From: Bacteroidales bacterium | GTDB lineage: Bacteria > Bacteroidota > Bacteroidia > Bacteroidales > UBA932 | DNA: 37,609 nt | Direction: 5' to 3' | Assembly: GCA_024689525.1 (NCBI GenBank) | Contig: JAILDI010000217.1 | Coordinates: 1 to 37,609 of the forward strand | In this document: positions 1 to 7,577 of the stretch, piece after piece | How the letters are laid out: each line of letters starts with the position of its first letter | Numbering within the stretch: the first letter of the stretch is position 1 | Position numbers and translations under genes: made by a program | Notes under the pieces: model-generated | Databases searched by the model: none | What the model was told of the DNA's origin: nothing | The model's input: only the letters and a program-made list of their open reading frames with translations

Positions 1-252
1 TTCGTTGAAACCTATGATGTCTGCTTTGGTCGCGCCTATGGTCCCGGCCAATGCACTGCGCACTTTTGGGTTATCCATTGACATCTCAGTGCGCCTGGTT
101 GACGGCTTGAGAAGGTTGCAAGTAGCTACGGTAATGGTAACCTCATCCGGATTCTGCGAATTGCCAGGATCATTACCATTGACTTTCCCACATGCGCACG
201 CGAGCACTTGTGAGATGACTATTAACATAATGAGCTTCTTCATTTCTTTCAT
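1..252 (-). CDS. Endonuclease/exonuclease/phosphatase-fold lipoprotein, N-terminal part only
   Basis: Only the first 84 codons lie in the window; the gene continues beyond base 1. The ATG at 252-250 opens a lipoprotein signal (MKEMKKLIMLIVISQVLACAC) with a lipobox around LACAC, so the product should be anchored in a membrane. The mature part begins with VTITVATCNLL and reaches ADIIGFNE, which match the first beta strand (Asn) and the metal-binding Glu motif of the endonuclease/exonuclease/phosphatase (EEP) superfamily. These enzymes hydrolyse phosphodiesters or phosphomonoesters with Mg2+. The complete gene just upstream (260-1309, same strand) is of the same superfamily and ends 7 bp before this start, so the two probably form an operon of diverged paralogues. 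The substrate (nucleic acid, sphingomyelin-like lipid or inositol phosphate) cannot be told. Confidence 0.72.
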   Translation of the reverse strand, partial: MKEMKKLIMLIVISQVLACACGKVNGNDPGNSQNPDEVTITVATCNLLKPSTRRTEMSMDNPKVRSALAGTIGATKADIIGFNE

Positions 253-259
253 ATGGCAC

Positions 260-1309
260 TTACTTCATTTTTGAAATCTTGAAATCGGCAATGATGGGGT
301 AATGATCGGATGGTATGTAGAACTTGTCCACACCTGAATGCACCCTCTCTGTAAAACTGTCCGGTTTCTGATAGATGTCGATGCAGGCATTGAGCATCGG
401 TTTGGAAACATACATATAGTCGATTCTCAGTTTGCCACAAGTGGGCTGGAAGTCGTTTGGGTAGAGGGCATCGAACAGGTCGATGAAAGGGGAGTGGGAA
501 ATCATATAATCCTGTGTCTGGAAGCCCAGTGAAGCCGGGTTCCAGTTATAAACATAATTGTCCTTTCTGCTATATGAATTGTAATCTCCTGCCATTATCC
601 AGAGTTCCTTGTCAGGGTCTTTCGACTTTCGGACAGTATGGTCGAGAATGCAGGTCAGTTCCTTGATACGGTGCAAGTCGCCCTCATATCTCGCAGCGCT
701 TGAGTCACGCTTCTCAAGCGGAACAGCGTACCCGTATTTTCCGAATTTGAGATGCAAAGTGATAATGTTGAGGGGCTTCTTAACACCTTTTATATGTAAT
801 TGATACCAGCCACTGTAGTTGACGATGACCGTGTCGGGTTTATTGCCTTTGACAATGGTGATGCTGTCTATCGGGAAGCGGGAAGTGATCACCTGTGGAT
901 AATTGGTGAGGCCTCCAGGGGTGGAAGTAGATGGACGGCGAGGTGTAACAAAGTGATGCTGATGTCCCCAGCGGGCACAAAGTTCATCCCAGTGGTCGGG
1001 GAGATAACGCTCTGCATTCGGCATATGTTCGTGAGTCCCGTCATAATAAATCTGTGCGCCTTCATCAAAGATGCAGATGTCAGGATCCCAAGAAATAATC
1101 CAGTCCACGAATGCCTGGTAGTGGTCGGGCTGACCGGCCCACATCCCGTTCTGGATGTTCCAATACAGAACACGGAGCGTCCCCTTCTTGTGCCGGGGTT
1201 TTGGACTATCCGTTGCGGTTGATGCTCCGATTGCAGCACAGCCGACGACCTGGAAAATCAGGAGGAGTGCTAAAACCAAGTGCTTTAGAATGTTCTTTGC
1301 CGCTCGCAT
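260..1309 (-). CDS. Endonuclease/exonuclease/phosphatase family lipoprotein
   Basis: A 349-residue lipoprotein with a hydrophobic signal ending in the lipobox VVGC (Cys24). EEP-superfamily landmarks appear in order: LRVLYWNIQNG (Asn51), DICIFDEG (metal-binding Glu about residue 83), MAGDYNSYS (the GDxN motif), IDYMYVS, and the C-terminal SDHYPIIADF, which carries the catalytic His of the SDH motif. All catalytic positions look intact, so this is probably an active Mg2+-dependent phosphodiesterase or phosphatase outside the cytoplasm. It is followed after 7 bp by a second EEP lipoprotein. A terminator and a possible -7 box lie just upstream, separating it from the regulator gene at 1469-3052. 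The family is certain; the substrate is unknown. Confidence 0.85.
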   Translation of the reverse strand: MRAAKNILKHLVLALLLIFQVVGCAAIGASTATDSPKPRHKKGTLRVLYWNIQNGMWAGQPDHYQAFVDWIISWDPDICIFDEGAQIYYDGTHEHMPNAERYLPDHWDELCARWGHQHHFVTPRRPSTSTPGGLTNYPQVITSRFPIDSITIVKGNKPDTVIVNYSGWYQLHIKGVKKPLNIITLHLKFGKYGYAVPLEKRDSSAARYEGDLHRIKELTCILDHTVRKSKDPDKELWIMAGDYNSYSRKDNYVYNWNPASLGFQTQDYMISHSPFIDLFDALYPNDFQPTCGKLRIDYMYVSKPMLNACIDIYQKPDSFTERVHSGVDKFYIPSDHYPIIADFKISKMK

Positions 1310-1328
1310 AGTTTGTGCTCTTTTAAAG

Positions 1329-1336
1329 CAAAGCTA
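1329..1336 (-). promoter_or_regulatory. Possible -7 box for the EEP lipoprotein genes
   Basis: On the minus strand this reads TAGCTTTG, matching the Bacteroidetes -7 consensus TAnnTTTG, 20 bp before the ATG at 1309. No TTTG -33 element is seen at the right spacing, because the terminator hairpin at 1347-1367 occupies that place. Confidence 0.4.
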
Positions 1337-1337
1337 T

Positions 1338-1373
1338 AAAAAAAAGCCGGAGCGTCTAGGGCTCCGGAAAAAA
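1338..1373 (-). terminator. Rho-independent terminator of the TPR/HTH regulator gene
   Basis: The inverted repeat CCGGAGC (1347-1353) and GCTCCGG (1361-1367) has a 7-base loop. On the minus strand it is followed by C and a run of eight T. It lies about 95 bp after the regulator stop at 1469 and ends transcription there. Confidence 0.85.
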
Positions 1374-1468
1374 CGGGAAAGTATTTTACTTTTGGGAATA
1401 TATAAATAATTTATTATCAGTAAACTAAGTATTTTTACAAATCAATTTCGGGAAACGCTTTAACTGCC

Positions 1469-3052
1469 TTAAAGCTTAGAAATAACACTCTTGAACTCAT
1501 CTTCCGGAATTGCGAGGCGGGCCTTAAGTATGGATCTCAGGTTCTGGACGGTCTTGACGGAACAATGAAGCATACTGGCAATTTCCATATTGTCCTCTAT
1601 ACCGAGTTTTATCAACGCAAGTATGCGCAATTCGTTACTCAGGATTTCAGTGCGCTTTGGGATTATCTTCTCTTCAGGCTTTAGACAGGAGTTTACTACC
1701 TCTATATAATTAGGGAAGATGTCCACAAAAGCCCGGTCGAAATTATGGAATAGTTCCTTCCTCTCTTCCGATGCAATCTCCCCGGACGGACTTGTCAGTT
1801 CAATTGCCTGCTCCGTATGTCCTTTCCTGAGACTGGAATTAATCTTGGTTCGGAAAAGATCAAGGCGTTTGATATATGAAGAGTAGAGTTTGAATGCCAC
1901 TCCTATGTAGCTTTTCGAGATTTTGTCTGACCGCTCAAGATTGTCTTTAAGAGCTATGATCTTCAGGCGGGACCTATTGATTTTCAGCAGCGCCTCAGCC
2001 AGTGTTATCAGAAGGATGGATATGAGTGTTATGGCAATCCATAACTCCTTATTCCTTTTCTGGATAAGCTGGGTGTTTCTGTCGTTAATCTTGATGGTCT
2101 GCACAACTCCGTCGACCACACGTTTCTTGGAGCCCAACTTTTGGAGTGAGGAGAAATAGTAGTCCGAAATCTTCTTTGCCGCTTCTACTTCATTGTCGCT
2201 GTTAAGTAGTGATTCCACCCTAAGCAGGGAAGCAATGTCCTTATTGCTGTTTTCAACTTCTATGATTGCCGATTTCAAAAGATCGTCAAAAGCCTCTCCT
2301 GTTAGTTTGCGCTCGTATAAATATGCAATTGCAAAGCGGTCATAGAGGCAAGTGGCATAGGCGGCTGAGTGGTGGTCCTCAATTATTTGCATCCGTAAAT
2401 CATTATACCTTCTTGCCTCAGCTATATTCCCGGCTCTCGCTTCTTTTCTTTCAATACTTCGAAGATACCTTATGCTCAACGTATCCGTCACCATCATAAG
2501 CGAATCCCTGTAGATGTTGAACTGCTCACGATACTTATTCTCAAAAGAGCGCGGCTCATTGAAATCTGAATACATATTGCGATAAAGCAGTCCCATAGTA
2601 TGGTAGTACCTGACCAGAAGGCCACCTTCCAGTTTCTCTCTTGGGACGGATGATATGGTTCCGTGGGCCTCAAGGTAATATCCGTAGTCCGACAACAGGT
2701 CCGCCAGTACAATCTGTGCCTGAAGCCATAGTGAGTCAATACCTGAAAGTTGCGCTGCTTCAATAGCCTTTTCCAAATACACAATGCTGGAGTCCGCCGA
2801 GTTGTTGGAGAATGCCATTGCAATGTCGTAATACAAGGAGTATCTTTCCTCAAGGGTTTCACCGGGCAGACGTTGCTTCAGTGCCTCAATCTCCTTCTCT
2901 TTCTTCGCAGCATATACGTCCGTGCTGTCCAGTTTAATGAGCAGTTCCTTTATCAGCCCTCGCGTCTTGTCCGTGTGCGGCAGTCCTTCCTTTTTACAGG
3001 ATAAGGCAACGGAAGCAATAATCAAGATTAAGGCAATACGAAGCAGTTTCAT
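1469..3052 (-). CDS. Membrane-anchored TPR regulator with C-terminal LuxR-type HTH (DUF6377-like)
   Basis: This 527-residue protein begins with a lipoprotein-like signal (MKLLRIALILIIASVALSC, Cys19). Helical TPR-like repeats fill about residues 60-320, for example DIAMAFSNNSADSSIVYLEKA. One transmembrane helix lies near residues 336-356 (ELWIAITLISILLITLAEAL), followed by a coiled-coil stretch. A helix-turn-helix ends the protein near residues 470-511 (LALIKLGIEDNMEIASMLHC, then SVKTVQNLR). This order is that of the Bacteroidetes family annotated as DUF6377: a sensory repeat domain outside the membrane joined to a cytoplasmic DNA-binding head. I infer that it senses an external or envelope signal and acts on DNA while membrane-bound. 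The downstream EEP lipoprotein genes, behind their own terminator and possible promoter, are plausible targets, but no operator is visible. Confidence 0.78.
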   Translation of the reverse strand: MKLLRIALILIIASVALSCKKEGLPHTDKTRGLIKELLIKLDSTDVYAAKKEKEIEALKQRLPGETLEERYSLYYDIAMAFSNNSADSSIVYLEKAIEAAQLSGIDSLWLQAQIVLADLLSDYGYYLEAHGTISSVPREKLEGGLLVRYYHTMGLLYRNMYSDFNEPRSFENKYREQFNIYRDSLMMVTDTLSIRYLRSIERKEARAGNIAEARRYNDLRMQIIEDHHSAAYATCLYDRFAIAYLYERKLTGEAFDDLLKSAIIEVENSNKDIASLLRVESLLNSDNEVEAAKKISDYYFSSLQKLGSKKRVVDGVVQTIKINDRNTQLIQKRNKELWIAITLISILLITLAEALLKINRSRLKIIALKDNLERSDKISKSYIGVAFKLYSSYIKRLDLFRTKINSSLRKGHTEQAIELTSPSGEIASEERKELFHNFDRAFVDIFPNYIEVVNSCLKPEEKIIPKRTEILSNELRILALIKLGIEDNMEIASMLHCSVKTVQNLRSILKARLAIPEDEFKSVISKL

Positions 3053-3072
3053 AATATCGACACTCTTTGCTG

Positions 3073-3080
3073 CAAAAATA
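3073..3080 (-). promoter_or_regulatory. -7 box of the TPR/HTH regulator gene
   Basis: Minus strand TATTTTTGCA fits TAnnTTTG, 20 bp before the ATG at 3052. No clear -33 TTTG is present. Confidence 0.5.
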
Positions 3081-3115
3081 TAAAAACTTTCGTACCTAAA
3101 AAAATGACTTCACAT

Positions 3116-3146
3116 TTTGTGGAATCATAGACGATTTGTATATTTG
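3116..3146 (+). promoter_or_regulatory. Consensus Bacteroidetes promoter for the small gene and the ORF6N gene
   Basis: TTTG (3116-3119), 19 bases, then TATATTTG (3139-3146) is a perfect match to the Bacteroidetes housekeeping consensus TTTG-N19-TAnnTTTG. It points to a start near 3152 and a 5' leader of about 45 bases before the ATG at 3197. Confidence 0.8.
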
Positions 3147-3196
3147 TGGAGTCTGGTTCTCCATCCACGATCAAATGGAACTGTTATATATATAAT

Positions 3197-3427
3197 ATGG
3201 AAAGACTGAGGCTGAGAGTGCAAACAGTTCCGGCGTTGGATCCGGTCACTCATAGGGAACATACCGCTTATACCGTCATCCATCAAGATGGCGGAAGGCT
3301 ATTGTCGTTTCCCGGATGGACTTTGCGGGATGCCATAGAAGTATTTTGTGAATGCTTTCATATGGTGCGCGAGAATGTTTGCCTTCATCGGCCATTCTTT
3401 CCGCAAAAGTCTAATTATTATGAGTGA
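3197..3427 (+). CDS. Small hypothetical protein coupled to an ORF6N gene
   Basis: A 76-residue reading frame with no family I recognise. It has no signal or membrane helix, is rich in Arg and His, and carries WTLRDAIEVFCECF, which looks like an amphipathic helix. I chose the ATG at 3197 because an in-frame GTG further upstream overlaps the promoter -7 box at 3139-3146. Two points support a real gene: a consensus promoter sits directly upstream, and its stop overlaps the start of the ORF6N gene in the arrangement ATGAGTGA (3420-3427), typical of translational coupling. A leader peptide or a partner of the ORF6N protein are alternatives; neither can be decided from sequence. Confidence 0.5.
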   Translation: MERLRLRVQTVPALDPVTHREHTAYTVIHQDGGRLLSFPGWTLRDAIEVFCECFHMVRENVCLHRPFFPQKSNYYE

Positions 3428-4004
3428 TTCAACTAAAAAGAAAACAAGTCTGCTCCCTGTAAGTATCAGGGAGGTTGAAGACAAGATGGCAGTGATCCGT
3501 GGTATGGTAGTTATTGCCGATGCGGATGTGGCGGCGCTGTATGGCGTGGAAACGAAAGATTTGAACCGGGCAGTTCGCAACAACCCGGAAAAGTTTCCTA
3601 AGAATTATTTGTTTATATTGAAAGCCAATGAGTTGCAAGATTTGCGGTGCAAAATTTCCTCCACAAATGTATCAGTGATGAACCGCAATTCCACAAAGGT
3701 TTTCACCGAAAGGGGCCTTTATATGTTGGCAACGATTCTGAGAGGAGAACGAGCTAGAAATGTAACATTTGCCATCATTGAAACGTTTTATAAAGTAAGA
3801 AGCCTGAAGCGAGAATTACTGGAATTGCATAATGAGACAGACAAGGAGGTTCAAGCCAAAAAGATGAAGCACTTTGGTGAAGTCCTGACGGATATTGTTA
3901 TGCCGGACCTTGAGACTTCAGAGACAGAGTCCTCTTTGGAAATCAACTTCTTCATTGGCAAACTGAAACACTCAGTGAAGCGCGTCCGAAAAGACTCAGA
4001 ATGA
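3420..4004 (+). CDS. ORF6N domain-containing DNA-binding protein
   Basis: This 194-residue protein carries the ORF6N domain in its first half: VIRGMVVIADADVAALYGVE, then TKDLNRAVRNNPEKFPKNYL, a loop, and FTERGLYMLATILRGERA. This matches the domain's usual pattern of an LYGVxT turn, NxxRFP, and FTExGxxML. The C-terminal half is a charged helix (KVRSLKRELLELHNETDKEV) that could be a coiled coil for dimer formation. ORF6N proteins came into bacterial chromosomes from phage or are phage-derived regulators; their targets are seldom known. There are no other phage genes nearby. I took the ATG at 3420, which overlaps the stop of the upstream small gene by 8 bp, over an earlier in-frame start that would overlap that gene further. 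Confidence 0.82.
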   Translation: MSDSTKKKTSLLPVSIREVEDKMAVIRGMVVIADADVAALYGVETKDLNRAVRNNPEKFPKNYLFILKANELQDLRCKISSTNVSVMNRNSTKVFTERGLYMLATILRGERARNVTFAIIETFYKVRSLKRELLELHNETDKEVQAKKMKHFGEVLTDIVMPDLETSETESSLEINFFIGKLKHSVKRVRKDSE

Positions 4005-4016
4005 AATGCGAATAAA

Positions 4017-4080
4017 TTTCAAGATATTTTCATTATTTTTGTACATATTACTTGTGCTGAATAATGAAAAGACTGTTCAT
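4017..4080 (+). repeat. Duplicated promoter-leader sequence, copy A
   Basis: This stretch matches 7513-7577 at 62 of 65 aligned columns (two substitutions and one T insertion). It covers the -7 box, the whole untranslated leader and the first codons (MKRLF) of the esterase gene. Copy B precedes the GH43-like gene. Confidence 0.9.
4034..4041 (+). promoter_or_regulatory. -7 box of the esterase gene
   Basis: TATTTTTG fits TAnnTTTG, 22 bp before the ATG at 4064. No -33 TTTG is present, as may happen in promoters needing an activator. Confidence 0.55.
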
Positions 4081-4903
4081 TACTCTTTTGGCCGTTTTAG
4101 CGGTGCTTTTTACGGCATCGGCCAGGGATTATAAGGTCTATGGCCCCCAGGGCGGGCTGGATATCAAGGTTACGCTTCCGGAGGGATTCAATCCGGAGAC
4201 GGACCGATGTCCTATGGTTATCCTGATGCACGGAATCTTTTCCAGTAAGAAGAGCGGGCTGATTACCGCGGTTGCCAAAGCGCTGCGGGAGGAGGGCATC
4301 GGCACGATAAGTTTCGATTTCGACGGTCACGGCAAGAGCCATGGCCGGATTGAGGATATGACCGTGGAGAATGAGATTGCCGATGCTATGGCGATACTGG
4401 AGTATGCGCGCAGTCTGCCATATGTCACTCAAATCGGCTTCCTGGGCCATTCTCAGGGCGGTGTGATTGCGTCGATGGCGGCAGGACGACTTGCCGCGGA
4501 AGGGGATGCTACGCCTATCGGCCTGGTCCTTCTCGCCCCCGGGTCGATAATAAAGGAGGCCTGTCAGGCCGGCATTTTCTTCAATGCCCGTTTCGACCCG
4601 GCCGATCCTCCGGAGAGCGTGAGCATCTTCGGCCCCAGAAGAAAACTCGGCAGGGAGTACATACTCAGCACTCAGCAGCTGGATATCTTCGGCACGGCGG
4701 CAAACTACCGCGGCCCGGTGTTAATCCTGCACGGCTCCAAGGACGGAATTGTCCCGCTCTGGTGCAGCGAAAAGTTCATCGATGCCTATGACGGCAGGGC
4801 GACGCTTACCGTCGTGGATGGCGCAAGTCACGTCTTTGCCGGGAAGCGCAAAGAGGCCGCCTCGCACGTGGCGCCGTTCTTTAAACAGGTCTTCGGCCTT
4901 TGA
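4064..4903 (+). CDS. Secreted alpha/beta hydrolase, feruloyl/cinnamoyl-esterase-like
   Basis: A 279-residue protein with a cleavable-type signal (MKRLFITLLAVLAVLFTASA). The alpha/beta-hydrolase triad is complete: the nucleophile Ser130 in GHSQG, Asp227 in HGSKDGIVP, and His256 in DGASHVF. The oxyanion HG lies in ILMHGIFSS. The stretches FDFDGHGKSHG, MTVENEI and GHSQGGVIASM resemble the Est1E type of feruloyl esterase from rumen bacteria, which frees hydroxycinnamic acids from plant xylan. The neighbours, a GH9 on the opposite strand and a GH43-like enzyme sharing this gene's leader, support a role in plant cell-wall breakdown. It is convergent with the GH9 gene, with only 2 bp between the stops and no terminator there. 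Another carboxylesterase activity is possible. Confidence 0.78.
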   Translation: MKRLFITLLAVLAVLFTASARDYKVYGPQGGLDIKVTLPEGFNPETDRCPMVILMHGIFSSKKSGLITAVAKALREEGIGTISFDFDGHGKSHGRIEDMTVENEIADAMAILEYARSLPYVTQIGFLGHSQGGVIASMAAGRLAAEGDATPIGLVLLAPGSIIKEACQAGIFFNARFDPADPPESVSIFGPRRKLGREYILSTQQLDIFGTAANYRGPVLILHGSKDGIVPLWCSEKFIDAYDGRATLTVVDGASHVFAGKRKEAASHVAPFFKQVFGL

Positions 4904-4905
4904 CG

Positions 4906-7416
4906 CTATTTTTGCAGCAGCGACTGCGCGGCCAGTACAAGGAACATATAGTGTGATGAGCCGCCGCCAAGGACGTATTCCGTCTGTTGCCACAGGTAGG
5001 GGAATTCCAGCAGTTCCGGAAGGTCCGGACGTATGATTGCCGTGCCGGAAATCACGCCTCCGGGGACATAGGACCAGTCCGCGCGAGTGGTGCCGTAGGC
5101 AGTTGTGGCCGATACCGCCCCCACGCCAGAGGCGAAGGAGGCGGGGTTGGAGCCGGGATGACGGCCCAGAACGAAGTGAAGGGCATCGAACACGGGCTCA
5201 GCGTCGAAGATGTCGGGATAGGCCGATACCAGGAAGTAGTGCTGATAACCGAACCTTTGGATATCCCAGCCTGCACCCCATATCGACGGCCGGTATGGAA
5301 CGCCATAGGGCGTCTCCTTGACGATGGCCGCAAGAATGTCCCCGTACTCTTCCAGGCCCTTCCGGAATGCCTTTGCAAAGGCTTTTTCCTTACGGTCGCG
5401 GCTCTGCTCCCAGGCCTTTGCAACGCGCGCGGCATACCATCCTTTCCAGCCGATCAGCTTTACAATACTCTCCTGATTCTCAAGTATGTAATCTCTGTAC
5501 TCCTTGTCACCTGTGGCCAGGTACAGTTCAACGGCGGCGTGAGTCTTGTCGCCCTGGGTGTTGTGGAATAGCTCCGTTGACATCTGAAGGCAATCATCGG
5601 CAAGCGCGTTATTATACCCCGCAAGAGCGCGATATGTGCCTGCAAGATTGGCGGCTGTTTCAAGATCCCGACGGGGATTGTTTTCAGTGTAAATCCAGCG
5701 GTCGTCGCCATTGCCGGGAACGCCATCGGTCATAGCTGCGGCATCGCCCAGGATGACGTACTGTCGCAGTTTGCTGGAGATGATTCCGCGGTACGGGCGT
5801 CCCAGGGCCTTGTACGCGGCAACTACGGAGAGCGCTCCGTTCTCCACCTGCTGGAGTATGTCGTTGCGCCCGTCAGCCTGGTGGATTTCGGTTACGTGTT
5901 TCTCAAAGTCGATGGCGGTTACGTCCAGTTGCGGGTGGAACTGTTCATAGGCCATCGACAGGATGTAGGACTCGCCGGACTGGGATTCGATGCGGAGGTC
6001 CAGGTCGCCGGCATCGTGCCAGCCGCCTACGGCAACCCCGGGAACAGGGGCCAGGGGAGCGTACGGGGAAATGCCCGCCTCCTGGTTGTAACCGTCGATT
6101 CCGTTCTCCGGAAGTGCCATCAGGGCGTCGTCCATATGGCAGGCGTCGTGCCATACCCTGTATTTCTCATTCACGCGCATATGGCACATCTGGTTGGGCA
6201 GGAAATACTCGATCACCGGCTGCCAGACGCCTCTGTCGTATATGTCTTCTCCGATACGGAATACGGAAGACCGGCTATTCTTATAGCGGATATAGTACAG
6301 TCCGGGCTCGGTGACGGAGGAGAAGTCGAGTTTTGCGTAGTTGTAGCGCAGGAACCGGCCCCAGGTGGCGGGAGGAATCGACATAACGGGTTGTTCTCCG
6401 TCGGTCTGGATGCGGAAGAGCTGTGCGGAGGCATCGGCCTGTTCCCTGGCGTCAAGTTCCAGGACGGCCACCTTCGACTGGGCGGGATGATAGCCCACCT
6501 GCGATGTCTGGATTACCGGAGCGTAGCGCCATCCCTTGACGATTGAGGGGGTGATTATCCATTTTACGGCGCCCTTGGTGGCACCGGCAGGAATCTCCGA
6601 GCGAAGCACGAACCAGCCGTTGTTGTGGTTCATACGGCCGTCGTAGAGCTTCAGATCGGCCGTGAGTGTTTCCACGGTGAGCTTGGAATACGGGTCGTCC
6701 GGGCGGGAGACGAATTTACGCCCCACGGCGTACGGGACGGCGATTATGTCATCGGCCACTATTGGATTGTATCCTTCGCCCTCCGCAAGGAGACGGTCGA
6801 TGTCGATGATGGGCCTGCCCTGCTGGTGGAAGTCGCCGGTGTGCTTGTAGTTTGGCTCCAATTCCAGCAGGGGAGAGTTGGGCTGACGGGGGAAGATTCC
6901 GGCCTGGCCGTCCATTATCCAGGGCTTCCCGAAGAGCGAACCGGGGAAGAATTCCAGGTTGAATCCGGCCTTGCCGATGAATGCGTCCGGGATGGGCCTG
7001 TCCAGGTCCAGCGTCACTTCGATATGGTCTCCCACGGCGCGGGTCGTAACTGTGTATTCGAGTACGACGTCAGGATAAATCATCGGATTGAAGCCGGTGA
7101 GATGGCGGGAGGAATCCGGATAGGCCAGCTTTGCGCGGATATAATCGGCCCCCACCTCGCGGGAAATCTGGCGCGGCACGGGCTGCCACTGGCCGGGGGT
7201 TGCCTCGAAGCGGAGGTCTCCGTTCGTGGCCACTCTGTTCCCGTTCATTATTACGCAAACCCCGCCCTGATGCCCCTCCGGATAGAAATCATAGAAGGCC
7301 ATCACATCTACACCCTCGTTGCTGAAATACCCGCCTTCCCCAATGACGAAATCCTGGCCCCAACAATGCAGGATGCCAAAAAACAGGGATATCAGGACAA
7401 CTGAAAATCTTTTCAT
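4906..7416 (-). CDS. Glycoside hydrolase family 9 (endoglucanase-type)
   Basis: An 836-residue secreted enzyme. I placed the start at the ATG 7416-7414 because it begins a good signal peptide (MKRFSVVLISLFFGILHCWG) and lies downstream of a promoter. After about 300 residues of beta-rich sequence with no family I can name, a CelD_N-type immunoglobulin-like domain starts at VIQTSQVGYHPAQSKVAVL. The GH9 barrel follows, with the catalytic-base motif GGWHDAGD near residues 464-471 and the acid Glu near residue 813 in WQQTEYVLG. LGRHPGSNPASF and SYVPGGV are usual GH9 C-terminal landmarks. GH9 enzymes invert the anomeric centre and cut beta-1,4-glucans or xyloglucan. No dockerin or sorting signal is seen. 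The gene diverges from the GH43-like gene at 7561 and converges on the esterase gene. Confidence 0.88.
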   Translation of the reverse strand: MKRFSVVLISLFFGILHCWGQDFVIGEGGYFSNEGVDVMAFYDFYPEGHQGGVCVIMNGNRVATNGDLRFEATPGQWQPVPRQISREVGADYIRAKLAYPDSSRHLTGFNPMIYPDVVLEYTVTTRAVGDHIEVTLDLDRPIPDAFIGKAGFNLEFFPGSLFGKPWIMDGQAGIFPRQPNSPLLELEPNYKHTGDFHQQGRPIIDIDRLLAEGEGYNPIVADDIIAVPYAVGRKFVSRPDDPYSKLTVETLTADLKLYDGRMNHNNGWFVLRSEIPAGATKGAVKWIITPSIVKGWRYAPVIQTSQVGYHPAQSKVAVLELDAREQADASAQLFRIQTDGEQPVMSIPPATWGRFLRYNYAKLDFSSVTEPGLYYIRYKNSRSSVFRIGEDIYDRGVWQPVIEYFLPNQMCHMRVNEKYRVWHDACHMDDALMALPENGIDGYNQEAGISPYAPLAPVPGVAVGGWHDAGDLDLRIESQSGESYILSMAYEQFHPQLDVTAIDFEKHVTEIHQADGRNDILQQVENGALSVVAAYKALGRPYRGIISSKLRQYVILGDAAAMTDGVPGNGDDRWIYTENNPRRDLETAANLAGTYRALAGYNNALADDCLQMSTELFHNTQGDKTHAAVELYLATGDKEYRDYILENQESIVKLIGWKGWYAARVAKAWEQSRDRKEKAFAKAFRKGLEEYGDILAAIVKETPYGVPYRPSIWGAGWDIQRFGYQHYFLVSAYPDIFDAEPVFDALHFVLGRHPGSNPASFASGVGAVSATTAYGTTRADWSYVPGGVISGTAIIRPDLPELLEFPYLWQQTEYVLGGGSSHYMFLVLAAQSLLQK

Positions 7417-7446
7417 AATACTAAAATACTGTGAACCAAACCTTTG

Positions 7447-7477
7447 CAAATATAGTCACAGTCTTTTGCATTTGCAA
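7447..7477 (-). promoter_or_regulatory. Promoter of the GH9 gene
   Basis: Minus strand: TTG (7477-7475), 20 bases, TATATTTG (7454-7447), followed by CA. It fits the Bacteroidetes consensus and sits about 30 bp before the chosen ATG at 7416, supporting that start. Confidence 0.7.
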
Positions 7478-7512
7478 GAGAGGTTAAGGTGCGGGCATAG
7501 GTGGCAATTGAT

Positions 7513-7577
7513 TTTCAGGATATTTTTCATTATTTTTGTGCATATTACTTGTGCTGAATAATGAAAAGACTGTTCAT
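7513..7577 (+). repeat. Duplicated promoter-leader sequence, copy B
   Basis: Near-identical to 4017-4080 (62 of 65 columns). It covers the -7 box, the leader and the first codons of the GH43-like gene. Confidence 0.9.
7531..7538 (+). promoter_or_regulatory. -7 box of the GH43-like gene
   Basis: TATTTTTG, 22 bp before the ATG at 7561, with a weak TTG at 7508-7510 as a possible -33 element. It belongs to the duplicated leader. Confidence 0.55.

Noticed and set aside
3420..4004. Remains of a prophage around the ORF6N gene
   Set aside because: No integrase, capsid, portal or terminase-like gene, and no attachment-site repeat, is seen within the surrounding 10 kb.
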